Assembly: GCA_003168255.1 (NCBI GenBank)
Contig: PMSU01000212.1
Location: 113,167-145,447, forward strand
Length of the DNA: 32,281 nt
Source of the DNA: Actinomycetota bacterium
Lineage (GTDB): Bacteria; Actinomycetota; Actinomycetes; Streptosporangiales; Streptosporangiaceae
Direction of reading: 5' to 3'
This document shows, in pieces, positions 1-7,363 of the stretch. The number at the start of each line of letters is the position of its first letter. Positions within the stretch are counted from its first letter, which is position 1. The notes under the pieces are model-generated. The model made no database searches. It was not told the origin of the DNA and saw nothing but the letters and a program-made list of their open reading frames with translations. Made by a program: the position numbers and the translations under genes.

Positions 1-26
1 AGCGACTCGGGGCTACCGGGGATTGC

Positions 27-42
27 AGCACAATCTTGTGCT
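27..42. promoter_or_regulatory. Perfect 7-bp-arm palindrome at left edge
   Basis: The arms AGCACAA (27-33) and TTGTGCT (36-42) are exact reverse complements around a TC centre. The site lies downstream of the SARP gene, which ends at 134 on the minus strand, so it more likely serves a gene left of the window as an operator or a terminator stem. There is no T-run on either side. The owner is unknown. Confidence 0.35.
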
Positions 43-133
43 ACCAGCCTGGATGCTCATCTTGCACTCGCCTTGACGCTTACCTTGCACCCCAGGTCAC
101 GGCGCAGGCGGGGGTCGGCGGCGGTAGGCCGGA

Positions 134-3100
134 CTAAGGAATACCGGCGGCGAAGGCGGGGTCCATGGTCTCTATGCGTATCTGCACTGACGCCGCCTCT
201 GGCACGCCGAGCCGTTCGAAGATGTCCAGCGCCTGCCTGAAGACGATCCGCGCCGCATCGGACCCGCGCGTGTTGAGCGTCGATTCCGCGATTCCTTCGA
301 GGATCTTGCCTTCTTCGTATGGGTCGCCGATCTGCATGGCCAGCCTGAGAGCGGTGTGGTAGTGATCAAGCGCTTCGCCGCAGCGACCCGATCCGCGATG
401 TATGTCCGCAATCACGCGAAGTGCGATCAACTGTTGGGACAGGTCCCCAATCTCCTCGGCAATCAGCCGCGCTTTCTGGTGATGAATAAGTGCCTCGTCG
501 TCGCACGCCGCACTCTGGTAAATGGCACCGATGTCATTGAGCACGTCTGCTTCGTTAGGGAAGTCTCCTATGTCACGGTATATCGCGAGTGCCTGCCGAC
601 AGGCGGCAAGCGCTTCGGAGTAGCTGCCCTTGTAATGGTGGACACTGCCAACGTTCTGGTAGAGGATCGCCTCGTTCTGCGGTCCGCCTATCTCATGGAA
701 TATCCGCAGCGAATTCTGGTAGGCGTCGAGTGCATCCCTATGGTAGCCGTTGTACAGGTGTACCCTTCCCAGGTTGTTGAGCACCTTCGCTTCCCCGCGC
801 CGGTCGCCGACGTCACGGTACAGCGAAAGCGCGTCACGCAGGTGGGCATTTGCCTCGGGGTAACGCCCCAGATGCCAGCAGGCGATCCCGGAATGGCTCA
901 AGGTGTCGGCCACGCCGCGCGGATCCGCGGCAGCACGGTACAGAATCTGTGCTTCCTGGAAATAGGCGAGCGCCGCACGGGAACGGGCTGTGCGCTGGTG
1001 GGCCAGGCCTACTTGGTCGAGGGACTCGGCCTCGCCTCTCGGGTCGGCCAGCAACCGGTAGATCGCCGCGGCTTCCTCAGCCAACGCAATCGCCGCCTCA
1101 TGTCGCCCGGTCTGCTGGCGCACCGTGCTGAGCGCCAGCGCCGCCTGCGCGATCCTGGCCGGATCGGCGAGATCACGGCTGGCCTGGAGGGCCAGGGTGT
1201 GGGCTGCGATCGCCTCGTCCCAGTACGCCTTTACTTCCATGAAGTCGGCCAGCAGATAGATGAGGTCGGCGCACTTCTGCTTCCATTCGTGCCTGCCCGC
1301 GTAGCGCGCGGCCTGAAGGATGTTGCGCCACTCCGATTCCAGCCAGCCCTCCGCGTCTTCCTGCGTGCCCAGGGCCGGGCTGCCGACCGGCAGCTGGGTG
1401 ACCTGCACTCCAGGCCGGCGCCGGAGTGGGTGGAGGACCCGGCCGGCCTTATCGGCTATATGCAGGTAGTAGTCAAGGAGCCTGCTCACCGCCTGCCTCT
1501 GCTCAGCCTCGGGGTCATCACGCGTGGCGTGCGCGGCCGCATAGCCGCGGATAAGGTCATGGAAGCGGAACTGACCGTCGCAGGCCCGTGCCAGCAGGTG
1601 GTAATCGAGCAGGGTGACGAGCGCCTTCTCCGCCTCGGCGAGGGTGCAGCCGCCCACGGCAGCCGCAGCCGGCAGGCTGAGACAAGCGCTCGGACTGGCG
1701 CCCAGGCGCCGGAAGAATCGCTGATGGTCGGGTTCCAGCGCACGGTAGGACACATCGAAGGCGGCTATCACCTCCGGGCTCGCCGCGCCGGTGCCACCCA
1801 GCCACGCCGGGGACTGCGACAGTTCCTCGATCAGGCCGTCGAGGTTGGGCGGGCTGTCCTGCGCCATCCGGCCGGCGGTGAGCTGAATCGCGAGCGGCAG
1901 CCGCCCGCACAGTCCCACGGCCGCGGCGACCTGATCTGCGTCCCCGGCCCGACTCTCGCCAGCGATCCGCCGGAACAGTGTGATGGCCTCGTCGACGGAC
2001 AGTACGTCAAGGGTCAGCGAGCGGGCGCCGCCGAAGTCGGGAAGCCTGCGCCGGGTGGTGATCAGGATCAGGCACCGGCCCGTCGCCGGCAGGAGCGGGC
2101 GGATCTGGTCATGTCCGGCAGCGTCGTCGAGGATCACAACGGCGCGACGACGGCTCAGGTGGGCCCGCCACAGCGCGGCGCGCTGGCCGATGGTTTCCGG
2201 TATCTGCGCGGTCGGCACGGACAGCATCTGGAGCAGGCGGTGCAGCGCCTCGGCTGGGTCGAGCGAAGGGCCACTTGGATCATGGGAATGAAGATTGAGG
2301 TAGAGCGTCCCGTCCGGGTACTGTCCGGAGACCAGGCGGGCCGCTCGGACCGCCAGCGCGGTCTTTCCCACACCCGGCATGCCCTCGATTATGGCGAGCT
2401 GGGGGATGCTGCCGTGCTTCCCAGTGAGCAGCCCGAGTTCTTCGTCGCGACCCACGAATTCCGCCGTCTCGGGCGGAAGGGTGTCCGGCGGTGCAGCCAG
2501 TACGTGGCGCTGGCCGGAAGGCCCGGCAGCCAGTCTGGGGTCACGGCCGAGGATGCGCTGATGGAGCTCGGACAGCGTCGCCCCTGGTTCTGCGCCCTGC
2601 TGCTCAACGAGGCGGCTGCGGGTTTCCCGGAAGAGGCTCAGCGCGTCGGCTGGCCTGCCGATCGAGTAAAGGGCGGTCATCTGGTGGGCGACGAGCGTTT
2701 CATCCAATGGGTACTTAGCTAGCAGATGGCGAAGCTCACCTACCAGGTCGGCGTGTCGGCCAAGCTCCAGCTCGCACCCGACACGCTCGAGGATGGCTGC
2801 CCGGCGCTCCTCTTCGAGAGCGTCCCGCATCCGCGCTACCCAGTCGCCGCAGATCCCGGTCAGCGCCTGGCCGCGCCAGAGCCCGTCTGCCTCACGCAGC
2901 AGCCCTGCTGCGTGATCGTAGTCGCCGCTTGCGGCGAGGGCATCCGCTTGGCGACGCAGCCGGCGGAACTGATGCACGTCGACCGCCTCGAGATCGACTT
3001 CGAGCATGTAGCCCCCCCGCGCCCGCCCCACCAGCTGCACGCTGTCGCCCACGGCCTGCCGGAGTGACGCCCGGAGCCTCGCGATGTAGACCGAAAGGCT

Positions 3101-3280
3101 CTCCCTGGCCTTTGGCGGAGGCCGCGTATCCCACAGCCTGTCAATGAGAGCCTCTACCGGAACTATCGCGCATGGCGCCAGTAGGAGCATGGCCAGGATA
3201 GATCGCGCCCTGGCGGGCCCAAGATCTTGTCGCTGTCCAGCCGACCAGAGCTCAATCGGTCCCAGCGCCCGAAATTCCAT
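134..3280 (-). CDS. AfsR/SARP-family regulator: HTH, BTAD, NB-ARC, TPR
   Basis: A protein of 1048 residues with the AfsR architecture. Residues 1-95 form an OmpR-like winged helix (opens MEFRALGPIEL). Residues about 100-245 are the bacterial transcriptional activation domain. An NB-ARC ATPase follows, with Walker A GMPGVGKTAL at 300-309, Walker B VVILDDA, an LITTRRR sensor-like strand and a GRLPLAI motif. About ten 40-residue TPR units fill roughly 640-1030. SARP proteins activate secondary-metabolism or stress genes by binding direct heptamer repeats, and the ATPase/TPR part gates this in AfsR-like members. I chose the ATG at 3280 because AAGG lies 6 nt upstream and the family begins there; a GTG at 3328 would add 16 residues and has no ribosome binding site. 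No biosynthetic genes adjoin it, so the target is unknown. Family assignment is firm; the specific role is not. Confidence 0.93.
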   Translation of the reverse strand: MEFRALGPIELWSAGQRQDLGPARARSILAMLLLAPCAIVPVEALIDRLWDTRPPPKARESLSVYIARLRASLRQAVGDSVQLVGRARGGYMLEVDLEAVDVHQFRRLRRQADALAASGDYDHAAGLLREADGLWRGQALTGICGDWVARMRDALEEERRAAILERVGCELELGRHADLVGELRHLLAKYPLDETLVAHQMTALYSIGRPADALSLFRETRSRLVEQQGAEPGATLSELHQRILGRDPRLAAGPSGQRHVLAAPPDTLPPETAEFVGRDEELGLLTGKHGSIPQLAIIEGMPGVGKTALAVRAARLVSGQYPDGTLYLNLHSHDPSGPSLDPAEALHRLLQMLSVPTAQIPETIGQRAALWRAHLSRRRAVVILDDAAGHDQIRPLLPATGRCLILITTRRRLPDFGGARSLTLDVLSVDEAITLFRRIAGESRAGDADQVAAAVGLCGRLPLAIQLTAGRMAQDSPPNLDGLIEELSQSPAWLGGTGAASPEVIAAFDVSYRALEPDHQRFFRRLGASPSACLSLPAAAAVGGCTLAEAEKALVTLLDYHLLARACDGQFRFHDLIRGYAAAHATRDDPEAEQRQAVSRLLDYYLHIADKAGRVLHPLRRRPGVQVTQLPVGSPALGTQEDAEGWLESEWRNILQAARYAGRHEWKQKCADLIYLLADFMEVKAYWDEAIAAHTLALQASRDLADPARIAQAALALSTVRQQTGRHEAAIALAEEAAAIYRLLADPRGEAESLDQVGLAHQRTARSRAALAYFQEAQILYRAAADPRGVADTLSHSGIACWHLGRYPEANAHLRDALSLYRDVGDRRGEAKVLNNLGRVHLYNGYHRDALDAYQNSLRIFHEIGGPQNEAILYQNVGSVHHYKGSYSEALAACRQALAIYRDIGDFPNEADVLNDIGAIYQSAACDDEALIHHQKARLIAEEIGDLSQQLIALRVIADIHRGSGRCGEALDHYHTALRLAMQIGDPYEEGKILEGIAESTLNTRGSDAARIVFRQALDIFERLGVPEAASVQIRIETMDPAFAAGIP

Positions 3281-3455
3281 GATCGCCTTGTATCTTCTAC
3301 CGCCCGTGGACAGGGTCGCAGCTGACACCCGAACGAGATGCGCCGAAGCATTTCCGTTGCGCTAATACCCATTGCGGGCAGTTCCCACGCGCATCCCGAG
3401 AGAATTAACGGAACAGGAAAGCGGTCACGCCTCTGCCGCTGGCATGCGACGCAAC

Positions 3456-3473
3456 TTTCACCGCAATTTCACC
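3456..3473. promoter_or_regulatory. PHO-box/AfsR-box-like direct repeat
   Basis: The heptamer TTTCACC occurs at 3456-3462 and again at 3467-3473, an 11-nt period. Streptomyces PHO boxes are built of 11-nt direct repeat units whose conserved part is GTTCACC, and SARP/AfsR proteins bind heptamer repeats with the same 11-nt spacing. The only change from the conserved heptamer is the first base. The site is about 180 bp upstream of the SARP start at 3280, so autoregulation or PhoP input is plausible inference. Only two units are present. Confidence 0.45.
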
Positions 3474-3560
3474 GCGGTGGCGGTCAGCAAAGCCACATTG
3501 ACGGGCTTATTCGCATGGTGTCCGGGACGGGCCGCTAATGGTGAGTGACCGACGGTGCCG

Positions 3561-3621
3561 CGGGCTGGCGTGGGAAGCCGTGCGGGCTGGCGTGGGAAGC
3601 CGTGCGGGCTGGCGTGGGAAG
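3561..3621. repeat. 22-bp tandem repeat, about 2.8 copies
   Basis: Units start at 3561, 3583 and 3605. The first two are identical 22-mers beginning CGGGCTGGCGTGGGAAGCC, and the third breaks off after 17 bases. The copies are directly adjacent with no spacers, so this is not a CRISPR array. The repeat lies in non-coding DNA and its G-rich strand is plus. It is probably a slippage product. Confidence 0.85.
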
Positions 3622-3788
3622 ATGCGGCCAGGTGAGGTGAGCTGTCTACCGCGCCTGCCCATGGTTTCTGGGCCGACGGCCGGAACGGCACGGCTGCCAC
3701 CGGCCTGCCGGGCCAGGCCATCGCCGACGGATGCGGCTCCGCTGAAGTGACCGCATTCCGGGCTGGACGGCGACTGCTGACATGGGCA

Positions 3789-3829
3789 GGCGGGCCAGGC
3801 GCCGGGCCAGGCGTGCGCCCAGGCCCGCC
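3789..3829. other. GC-rich stem-loop in non-coding DNA
   Basis: GGCGGGCC at 3789-3796 pairs exactly with GGCCCGCC at 3822-3829, and pairing continues inward through GGCGC/GCGCC with a bulge. There is no T-run on either side, so it is not a standard intrinsic terminator. No adjacent gene explains it. Confidence 0.5.
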
Positions 3830-4405
3830 AGCCGAGATGAATGCGGCATGGCCTACCACTGGTGGGGGGTAATTTCACTTTCACATCGCCGACCGGTGCG
3901 GTTCTCGTGCAGTGAGCCGCGGGTCCGCCGGTCCGCTGCACCCAACGGCATCCCCCCGGGTCCGCATCCGGGTCATTGCGGGCGAATCGCCCGCGCGGCG
4001 TCGCGATCGCTGCCGGTTTCCTGTTCACCCAGCAGCAGCAGCCAGGCATCGACCGCTGGCCCGATGAAGACAGCAGGGATACCCGGGACAAAAGGGATAG
4101 AAGGGATAGATGGTGACTGCCGGACGTACCCGCCGGACGCGCGGCAGACAGGCCCCGGGGCATGGATACGGCAGGACCGGCCGCCGGCGATCGGCTACGT
4201 CACATCCACGTTCCTAGCCGGCAGCGGCTTACTCCAGGAGCGCCGCACCCATCGCCGGCAATCGCCGCAACCGCAATCACCGTCATCGGCCCAGCGCTTG
4301 GTCTCCTGCGGAAACTGATGGTAGCGATCAGTTCACTACGGCGTGAGCAGATACGGTCATGTACAGGCTGCGGACCATACGAAGCCTGCCTGACAAAATG
4401 TCGTG

Positions 4406-4417
4406 CGGATCGATCCG
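4406..4417. promoter_or_regulatory. Perfect 12-bp palindrome upstream of small ORF
   Basis: CGGATCGATCCG is a perfect dyad about 97 bp before the ATG at 4514. It could be an operator for the small gene that follows, but no regulator is tied to it. A dyad of this length can occur by chance in GC-rich DNA. Confidence 0.25.
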
Positions 4418-4513
4418 AATGGCGCATACCGAGACTGATAATGGTGTAGTTTCCCATTTAGAGAATCTGCGCAGGCCCCGCTATCTAAAGTTACCGATGA
4501 GGGGATCTCCTCG

Positions 4514-4798
4514 ATGAAGACTCATAAGTGGATACCGCACGTCGTTATGCAGGCGCGAACCGTTCCGGTCGAGGGTTTAACGGGAGCGCTGAGAACCGAT
4601 CCGCCTGGCCGGGCGGCGCGCGGGATTGTCATTCTGGCTCTCGTGCTCGGCGGCCTCGGTGCCGATGCAGCGGCAACATCAGGCTACGGTAGTGGTGACC
4701 ATGCCAGTGCCCATCAGCCAACGGGTAACATCCGTCTCGGAGCGAACTCTTACCTGATAAGCCGCGACCACATTACCGGTAGGCCCTGGATGTATTGA
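4514..4798 (+). CDS. Possible small membrane or exported protein
   Basis: A 94-residue frame of no family I recognise. GAGG lies 11 nt before the ATG and sits inside a near-palindrome (GAGGGGATCTCCTC, 4499-4512), so translation initiation could be structure-controlled. The N-terminal 37 residues are basic. They are followed by one hydrophobic stretch (about 38-52, GIVILALVLGGLGADA) ending in an AAATS-like cleavage region, then a polar Gly/Ser/His tail. This could be a long-leader exported peptide or a single-pass membrane protein. Third codon positions are less G/C-biased than in the large genes. The 3' end overlaps a possible minus-strand ORF by 49 bp, which lowers confidence in both. Confidence 0.4.
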   Translation: MKTHKWIPHVVMQARTVPVEGLTGALRTDPPGRAARGIVILALVLGGLGADAAATSGYGSGDHASAHQPTGNIRLGANSYLISRDHITGRPWMY

Positions 4799-4953
4799 TC
4801 CAGCAGTGCGCTAGGGATCTGTACGTCTTGGATCTCCGTATGCGGCATGGCCGGCATTCCGGGCTGCTCCCATTCCTGCTGGATGAGAGCAGCCCGGTTT
4901 TGCTGCGTCTCACCCATGCCCGCCTGGTAGTCAAACGGCACGTGACCAGGCAC
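4750..4953 (-). CDS. Possible small soluble protein, unknown
   Basis: A 67-residue frame with a GTG start preceded by GGGGGA about 5 nt upstream; an ATG 12 codons in has no clear ribosome binding site. The composition looks protein-like (Gln/Glu-rich middle, then DVQIPSALLDQYIQGLPV) and about 70% of third positions are G or C. I recognise no family. It converges on and overlaps the end of the 4514 ORF by 49 bp, so probably at most one of the two is real. It could also be the surviving tail of a larger decayed gene. Confidence 0.35.
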   Translation of the reverse strand: MPGHVPFDYQAGMGETQQNRAALIQQEWEQPGMPAMPHTEIQDVQIPSALLDQYIQGLPVMWSRLIR

Positions 4954-5091
4954 CTATCCCCCGGGTGGACGCTGATGGCTGTCATAGGGTGACTCCGTGG
5001 CCGCCCGCAGCGGTTACGGTGCTCAACCGAAGGTGACACCGGGCCAGCGCGCAATCGGAGTTTCGCCGGTCTCGGGCTGCGATGATATGCC

Positions 5092-5111
5092 GTGCCGGTA
5101 CCGCCCGGCAC
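5092..5111. terminator. Hairpin downstream of the DivIVA gene
   Basis: GTGCCGG (5092-5098) and CCGGCAC (5105-5111) pair perfectly across a 6-nt loop, about 100 bp past the end of the minus-strand DivIVA-domain gene. No U-tract follows on the minus strand, so it would be a weak or Rho-assisted terminator. Confidence 0.3.
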
Positions 5112-5210
5112 CCGCCGAGCGAGAATAAGCCAGCTTCCACGATGGCAAGAAAGGGAGCGACCGCAGGGAGCTAAGCCAAGAGCCTGTCCGGGGAATGCTC
5201 GTGCCTTATT

Positions 5211-5876
5211 TCAATGGTGCATATATGCGTTGCCATCAATCGCCGGCGCCCCGGCAATTGGCACGGCTTGCGCTGCTTCGGAGAGTGAAGCTGCTTCCTT
5301 GCGCTCCCAGTCCTCGATACCCCGCAGGATTCCCTCGGTATAAGCGCGCAGGTGCGCCCGGTAGACGTCGCTGTAGGTACGCAGATACGCCAGTTCCGCC
5401 TGCGCGGCCTGCCGCTCGTGGTGGGACTGCGGGTGCGCCGCCCCGTTCAGCGCTGAGACCGCTGCCTCGCTGGCCCTGGCGTGTGCGTCTTCCAGGAGCA
5501 TGTCCGAATATTGCTGGGCCTCCTGCATGATCTCATCGCGGCGCAGCCTGGCCTCTTCGGTTAGCTGACTGCTGTAGGCCTTGGCGTCGGCCACGTACCG
5601 GTCGGCGGTGACCTGCGCGGTTGACAGTATTCGCACCGCGTGTACATGCGCGTCTGCCTCACCGAACAGTACCTGGGGACCACCGTCGGGTTTTTCGGCG
5701 AGGACTCGGCGGCGGAGCCGCTGAACTTCCTGCCACAGAGTCGTCCGGTCGTTCACCAGGCGCACGAACTCGTCTTGCACCTCGCGGAGAAACTCCTCGA
5801 CGGACTCCTCCTCGTAACCGCGCCGCCCCAACCGCGACAAAGGAAACGTCACGGTCCGCAGCTCTTCGGGAGTCAT
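5211..5876 (-). CDS. DivIVA-domain coiled-coil protein
   Basis: A 221-residue protein. Residues 1-40 carry the DivIVA/Wag31 N-terminal signature (MTPEELRTVTFPLSRLGRRG, then YEEESVEEFL), which in the family binds curved membrane and marks poles or septa. The rest is mostly charged alpha-helix rich in Glu, Arg, Ala and Gln, consistent with coiled coil. It is shorter than the main polar-growth DivIVA of actinomycetes and lacks that protein's long C-terminal coil, so it is more likely a paralogue than the essential one. The ATG at 5876 matches the family start; a GTG at 5921 with GAGG seven bases upstream would add 15 residues and overlap the upstream gene. It begins 30 bp after the flavohemoglobin gene, so the two are probably co-transcribed. 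Confidence 0.85.
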   Translation of the reverse strand: MTPEELRTVTFPLSRLGRRGYEEESVEEFLREVQDEFVRLVNDRTTLWQEVQRLRRRVLAEKPDGGPQVLFGEADAHVHAVRILSTAQVTADRYVADAKAYSSQLTEEARLRRDEIMQEAQQYSDMLLEDAHARASEAAVSALNGAAHPQSHHERQAAQAELAYLRTYSDVYRAHLRAYTEGILRGIEDWERKEAASLSEAAQAVPIAGAPAIDGNAYMHH

Positions 5877-5905
5877 CCTGTTCTGCTCTTCAAACCATGC
5901 TCTGG

Positions 5906-7072
5906 TCAAGGCTGGCTCCACCCGAAATCCTCGATATGTATGTGATCCTGCGCCATGCCCACTGAGGCCAGCCGAGCGGCAACCTCCTGGACCATCTCGG
6001 TCGGGCCGGCAATGTAGGCGTCGTGCCCTGACCATTCGCCGTGCCGGGCCACCACATCCGGGAGGCTGCCGGTCTCGCCGGCGAACTTGGGGTCGGCTGA
6101 CACGGCTGGCGTGACGGTCAGCCACGAGTACTGGGCGGCCATCTTCTCCAGGCTGTCCAGGTCATAGAGTCCGTCGGCGGTCCGCGCGCCAAAGAATAGG
6201 TGTACCTTCGGCGGCTGCGGTAGCGCCGTCAACTGATCAAGAATGGCTTTCAGCGGGGCCAGGCCGGTACTTCCCGCCACGAGCAAGAGGTCCCGGCCGG
6301 AGACGGGATTGCTCAGCGTAAGGGCCCCTACGGGGGGTCCCAGCTTGAGTTCGGTGCCAGCGACTGTGCTGCTAGTAAGCGCCATGCTCAGCGCGCCGCC
6401 ATCGATCAGCCTGATATGGAACTCCAGCAGCCCGTCCCGACGCGGTGCGTTCGCCATGGAGTAGTAGCGCCATATCCTTGGGCGGCTGGGGGATTCGATC
6501 GCCACGGACTGCCCAGGCAGGTAGTCCATTCGCGGCTCCGGCTGGACCGACAGCACGGAGACATCGAACGACGCCCGCTCGTGGGCCACGACGGTGCCCC
6601 GCCACCAGGGCGGCGCCAGTTGCTCGTCCGCGCTCGCCGCCGCGGTCATGACCGAGCCGATGAGCTCGTAGGCCGCCTTCCAGTCGGCGGCCACCTCTGG
6701 CGTCCAGGCCGGCCCGGAGAAATATTCCAAAGTCGCCAGCAGACTGGCGCCCACGGCGTCATAGTGCGCGGCAACAGCGCCGAACTTCCGATGATCACGG
6801 CCCAGCCCCTGAAGGAACGCAGTCAGATCATCAACGCTGTCTACCTGGGAAACGATCTTCACCAGCGCGTCGACGAGGTGGCCGCGCTGTGCCGCCATCG
6901 AAACTGGGAACATGTCCCGGACTTCCGGATGCTTGATGAACAGGTCGGAGTAGAAGAACAGCGGTAGCTCGTCGCCGTGCACCGCGACATGGGCGAAGCT
7001 TTCCCGCAGCCGGGCAACGTCCAACGAACCCGCCCCTCTCCGCCGTCGCCGCCAGTTGGCTGATCTCGGCAC
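5906..7072 (-). CDS. Flavohemoprotein-like globin/FAD/NAD reductase
   Basis: A 388-residue, three-domain flavohemoglobin. The globin domain (about 17-150) has Tyr41 in FFY (B10 position), Gln62 in MAAQ (E7) and His94 in GRDHRKF as the likely proximal haem ligand. The FAD domain carries RYYS at 202-205. The NAD(P) domain begins around GSTGLAP at 267-273. The family oxidises NO to nitrate with O2 and NAD(P)H in the cytoplasm; members with other substrates exist. I chose the GTG at 7072 because GGAGG sits 5 nt upstream. Starts at 7144 or 7165 lack a ribosome binding site and would place two strong palindromes inside the coding region. It is the first gene of a two-gene operon with the DivIVA-domain protein. 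Confidence 0.9.
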   Translation of the reverse strand: MPRSANWRRRRRGAGSLDVARLRESFAHVAVHGDELPLFFYSDLFIKHPEVRDMFPVSMAAQRGHLVDALVKIVSQVDSVDDLTAFLQGLGRDHRKFGAVAAHYDAVGASLLATLEYFSGPAWTPEVAADWKAAYELIGSVMTAAASADEQLAPPWWRGTVVAHERASFDVSVLSVQPEPRMDYLPGQSVAIESPSRPRIWRYYSMANAPRRDGLLEFHIRLIDGGALSMALTSSTVAGTELKLGPPVGALTLSNPVSGRDLLLVAGSTGLAPLKAILDQLTALPQPPKVHLFFGARTADGLYDLDSLEKMAAQYSWLTVTPAVSADPKFAGETGSLPDVVARHGEWSGHDAYIAGPTEMVQEVAARLASVGMAQDHIHIEDFGWSQP

Positions 7073-7148
7073 GCTGACCTCCGGCCTGAGTATCCGGTCA
7101 ACTGTCGCAAGCTGGATCGTCCGTACTTGCGGGGCAAGTCTCATGCAA

Positions 7149-7181
7149 CTTGCATTGCAAGACATCCGTCAGATGACGGAT
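7149..7181. promoter_or_regulatory. Two adjacent palindromes upstream of the flavohemoprotein gene
   Basis: CTTGCA-T-TGCAAG (7149-7161) and ATCCGTCA-GA-TGACGGAT (7164-7181) are both perfect dyads, two bases apart, 77-110 bp upstream of the GTG at 7072. On the minus strand TTGCAT and TACGGA are 17 bp apart just downstream, a possible -35/-10 pair. Flavohemoglobin genes are often repressed by NO sensors such as NsrR, but these dyads do not match a consensus I can name. Confidence 0.6.
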
Positions 7182-7287
7182 CTTTGAAGCCGTGGCGGCT
7201 GTGCGGCTCGGGTGAACGGACTGGGACTGCCGGATCGCTTGGCACATCTGGCAGCCGCCTCACCAGCGCACCATTCTGCCGATTTTA

Positions 7288-7318
7288 CGTGCTGTACACG
7301 CCAAGCACGCTTTATAAT
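7288..7318 (+). promoter_or_regulatory. TATAAT promoter with overlapping inverted repeat
   Basis: A consensus -10 hexamer TATAAT lies at 7313-7318, 46 bp before the ATG at 7364. The inverted repeat CGTGCT (7288-7293) / AGCACG (7304-7309) covers the -35 and spacer region, where an operator would block polymerase. No good -35 hexamer is present, which suggests activation or weak basal use. The HTH-containing product of the next gene is an obvious candidate binder, by inference. Confidence 0.6.
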
Positions 7319-7363
7319 TAAGTGCCAGCAGGAGCGGCACGAAATAAGACTGAAGGTGACGTG

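Larger units (their letters stand above)
3281..4513. other. About 1.2 kb without a convincing gene
   Basis: Both strands were read. Open frames here are Arg/Pro/Ser-rich in every phase, have no ribosome binding site and match no family I know. What the stretch does hold: 11-nt direct repeats (3456-3473), a 22-bp tandem repeat (3561-3621), a strong stem-loop (3789-3829), short AGGGATA repeats near 4074-4107, and a perfect CGGATCGATCCG palindrome (4406-4417). It may be the long regulatory region of the SARP gene plus the scar of a lost gene. Confidence 0.6.

Noticed and set aside
356..2722. A 788-codon open frame on the plus strand
   Set aside because: It is antisense to the SARP gene, whose domains are unmistakable. 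The long opposite frame is a by-product of GC-rich codon use.
134..3280. SARP as a pathway-specific activator of an adjacent biosynthetic cluster
   Set aside because: There is no PKS, NRPS, RiPP or terpene gene in the window; the target could be left of it.
3561..3621. Possible CRISPR array
   Set aside because: The 22-mers abut one another with no spacers and no cas genes are present.
3507..4318. Open frames on both strands in the gene-poor region
   Set aside because: All phases give Arg/Pro/Ser-rich sequence with no ribosome binding site and no family resemblance.
5906..7165. Upstream ATG starts (7144, 7165) for the flavohemoprotein
   Set aside because: Neither has a ribosome binding site and both would put strong palindromes in the coding region; the GTG at 7072 has GGAGG at ideal spacing.
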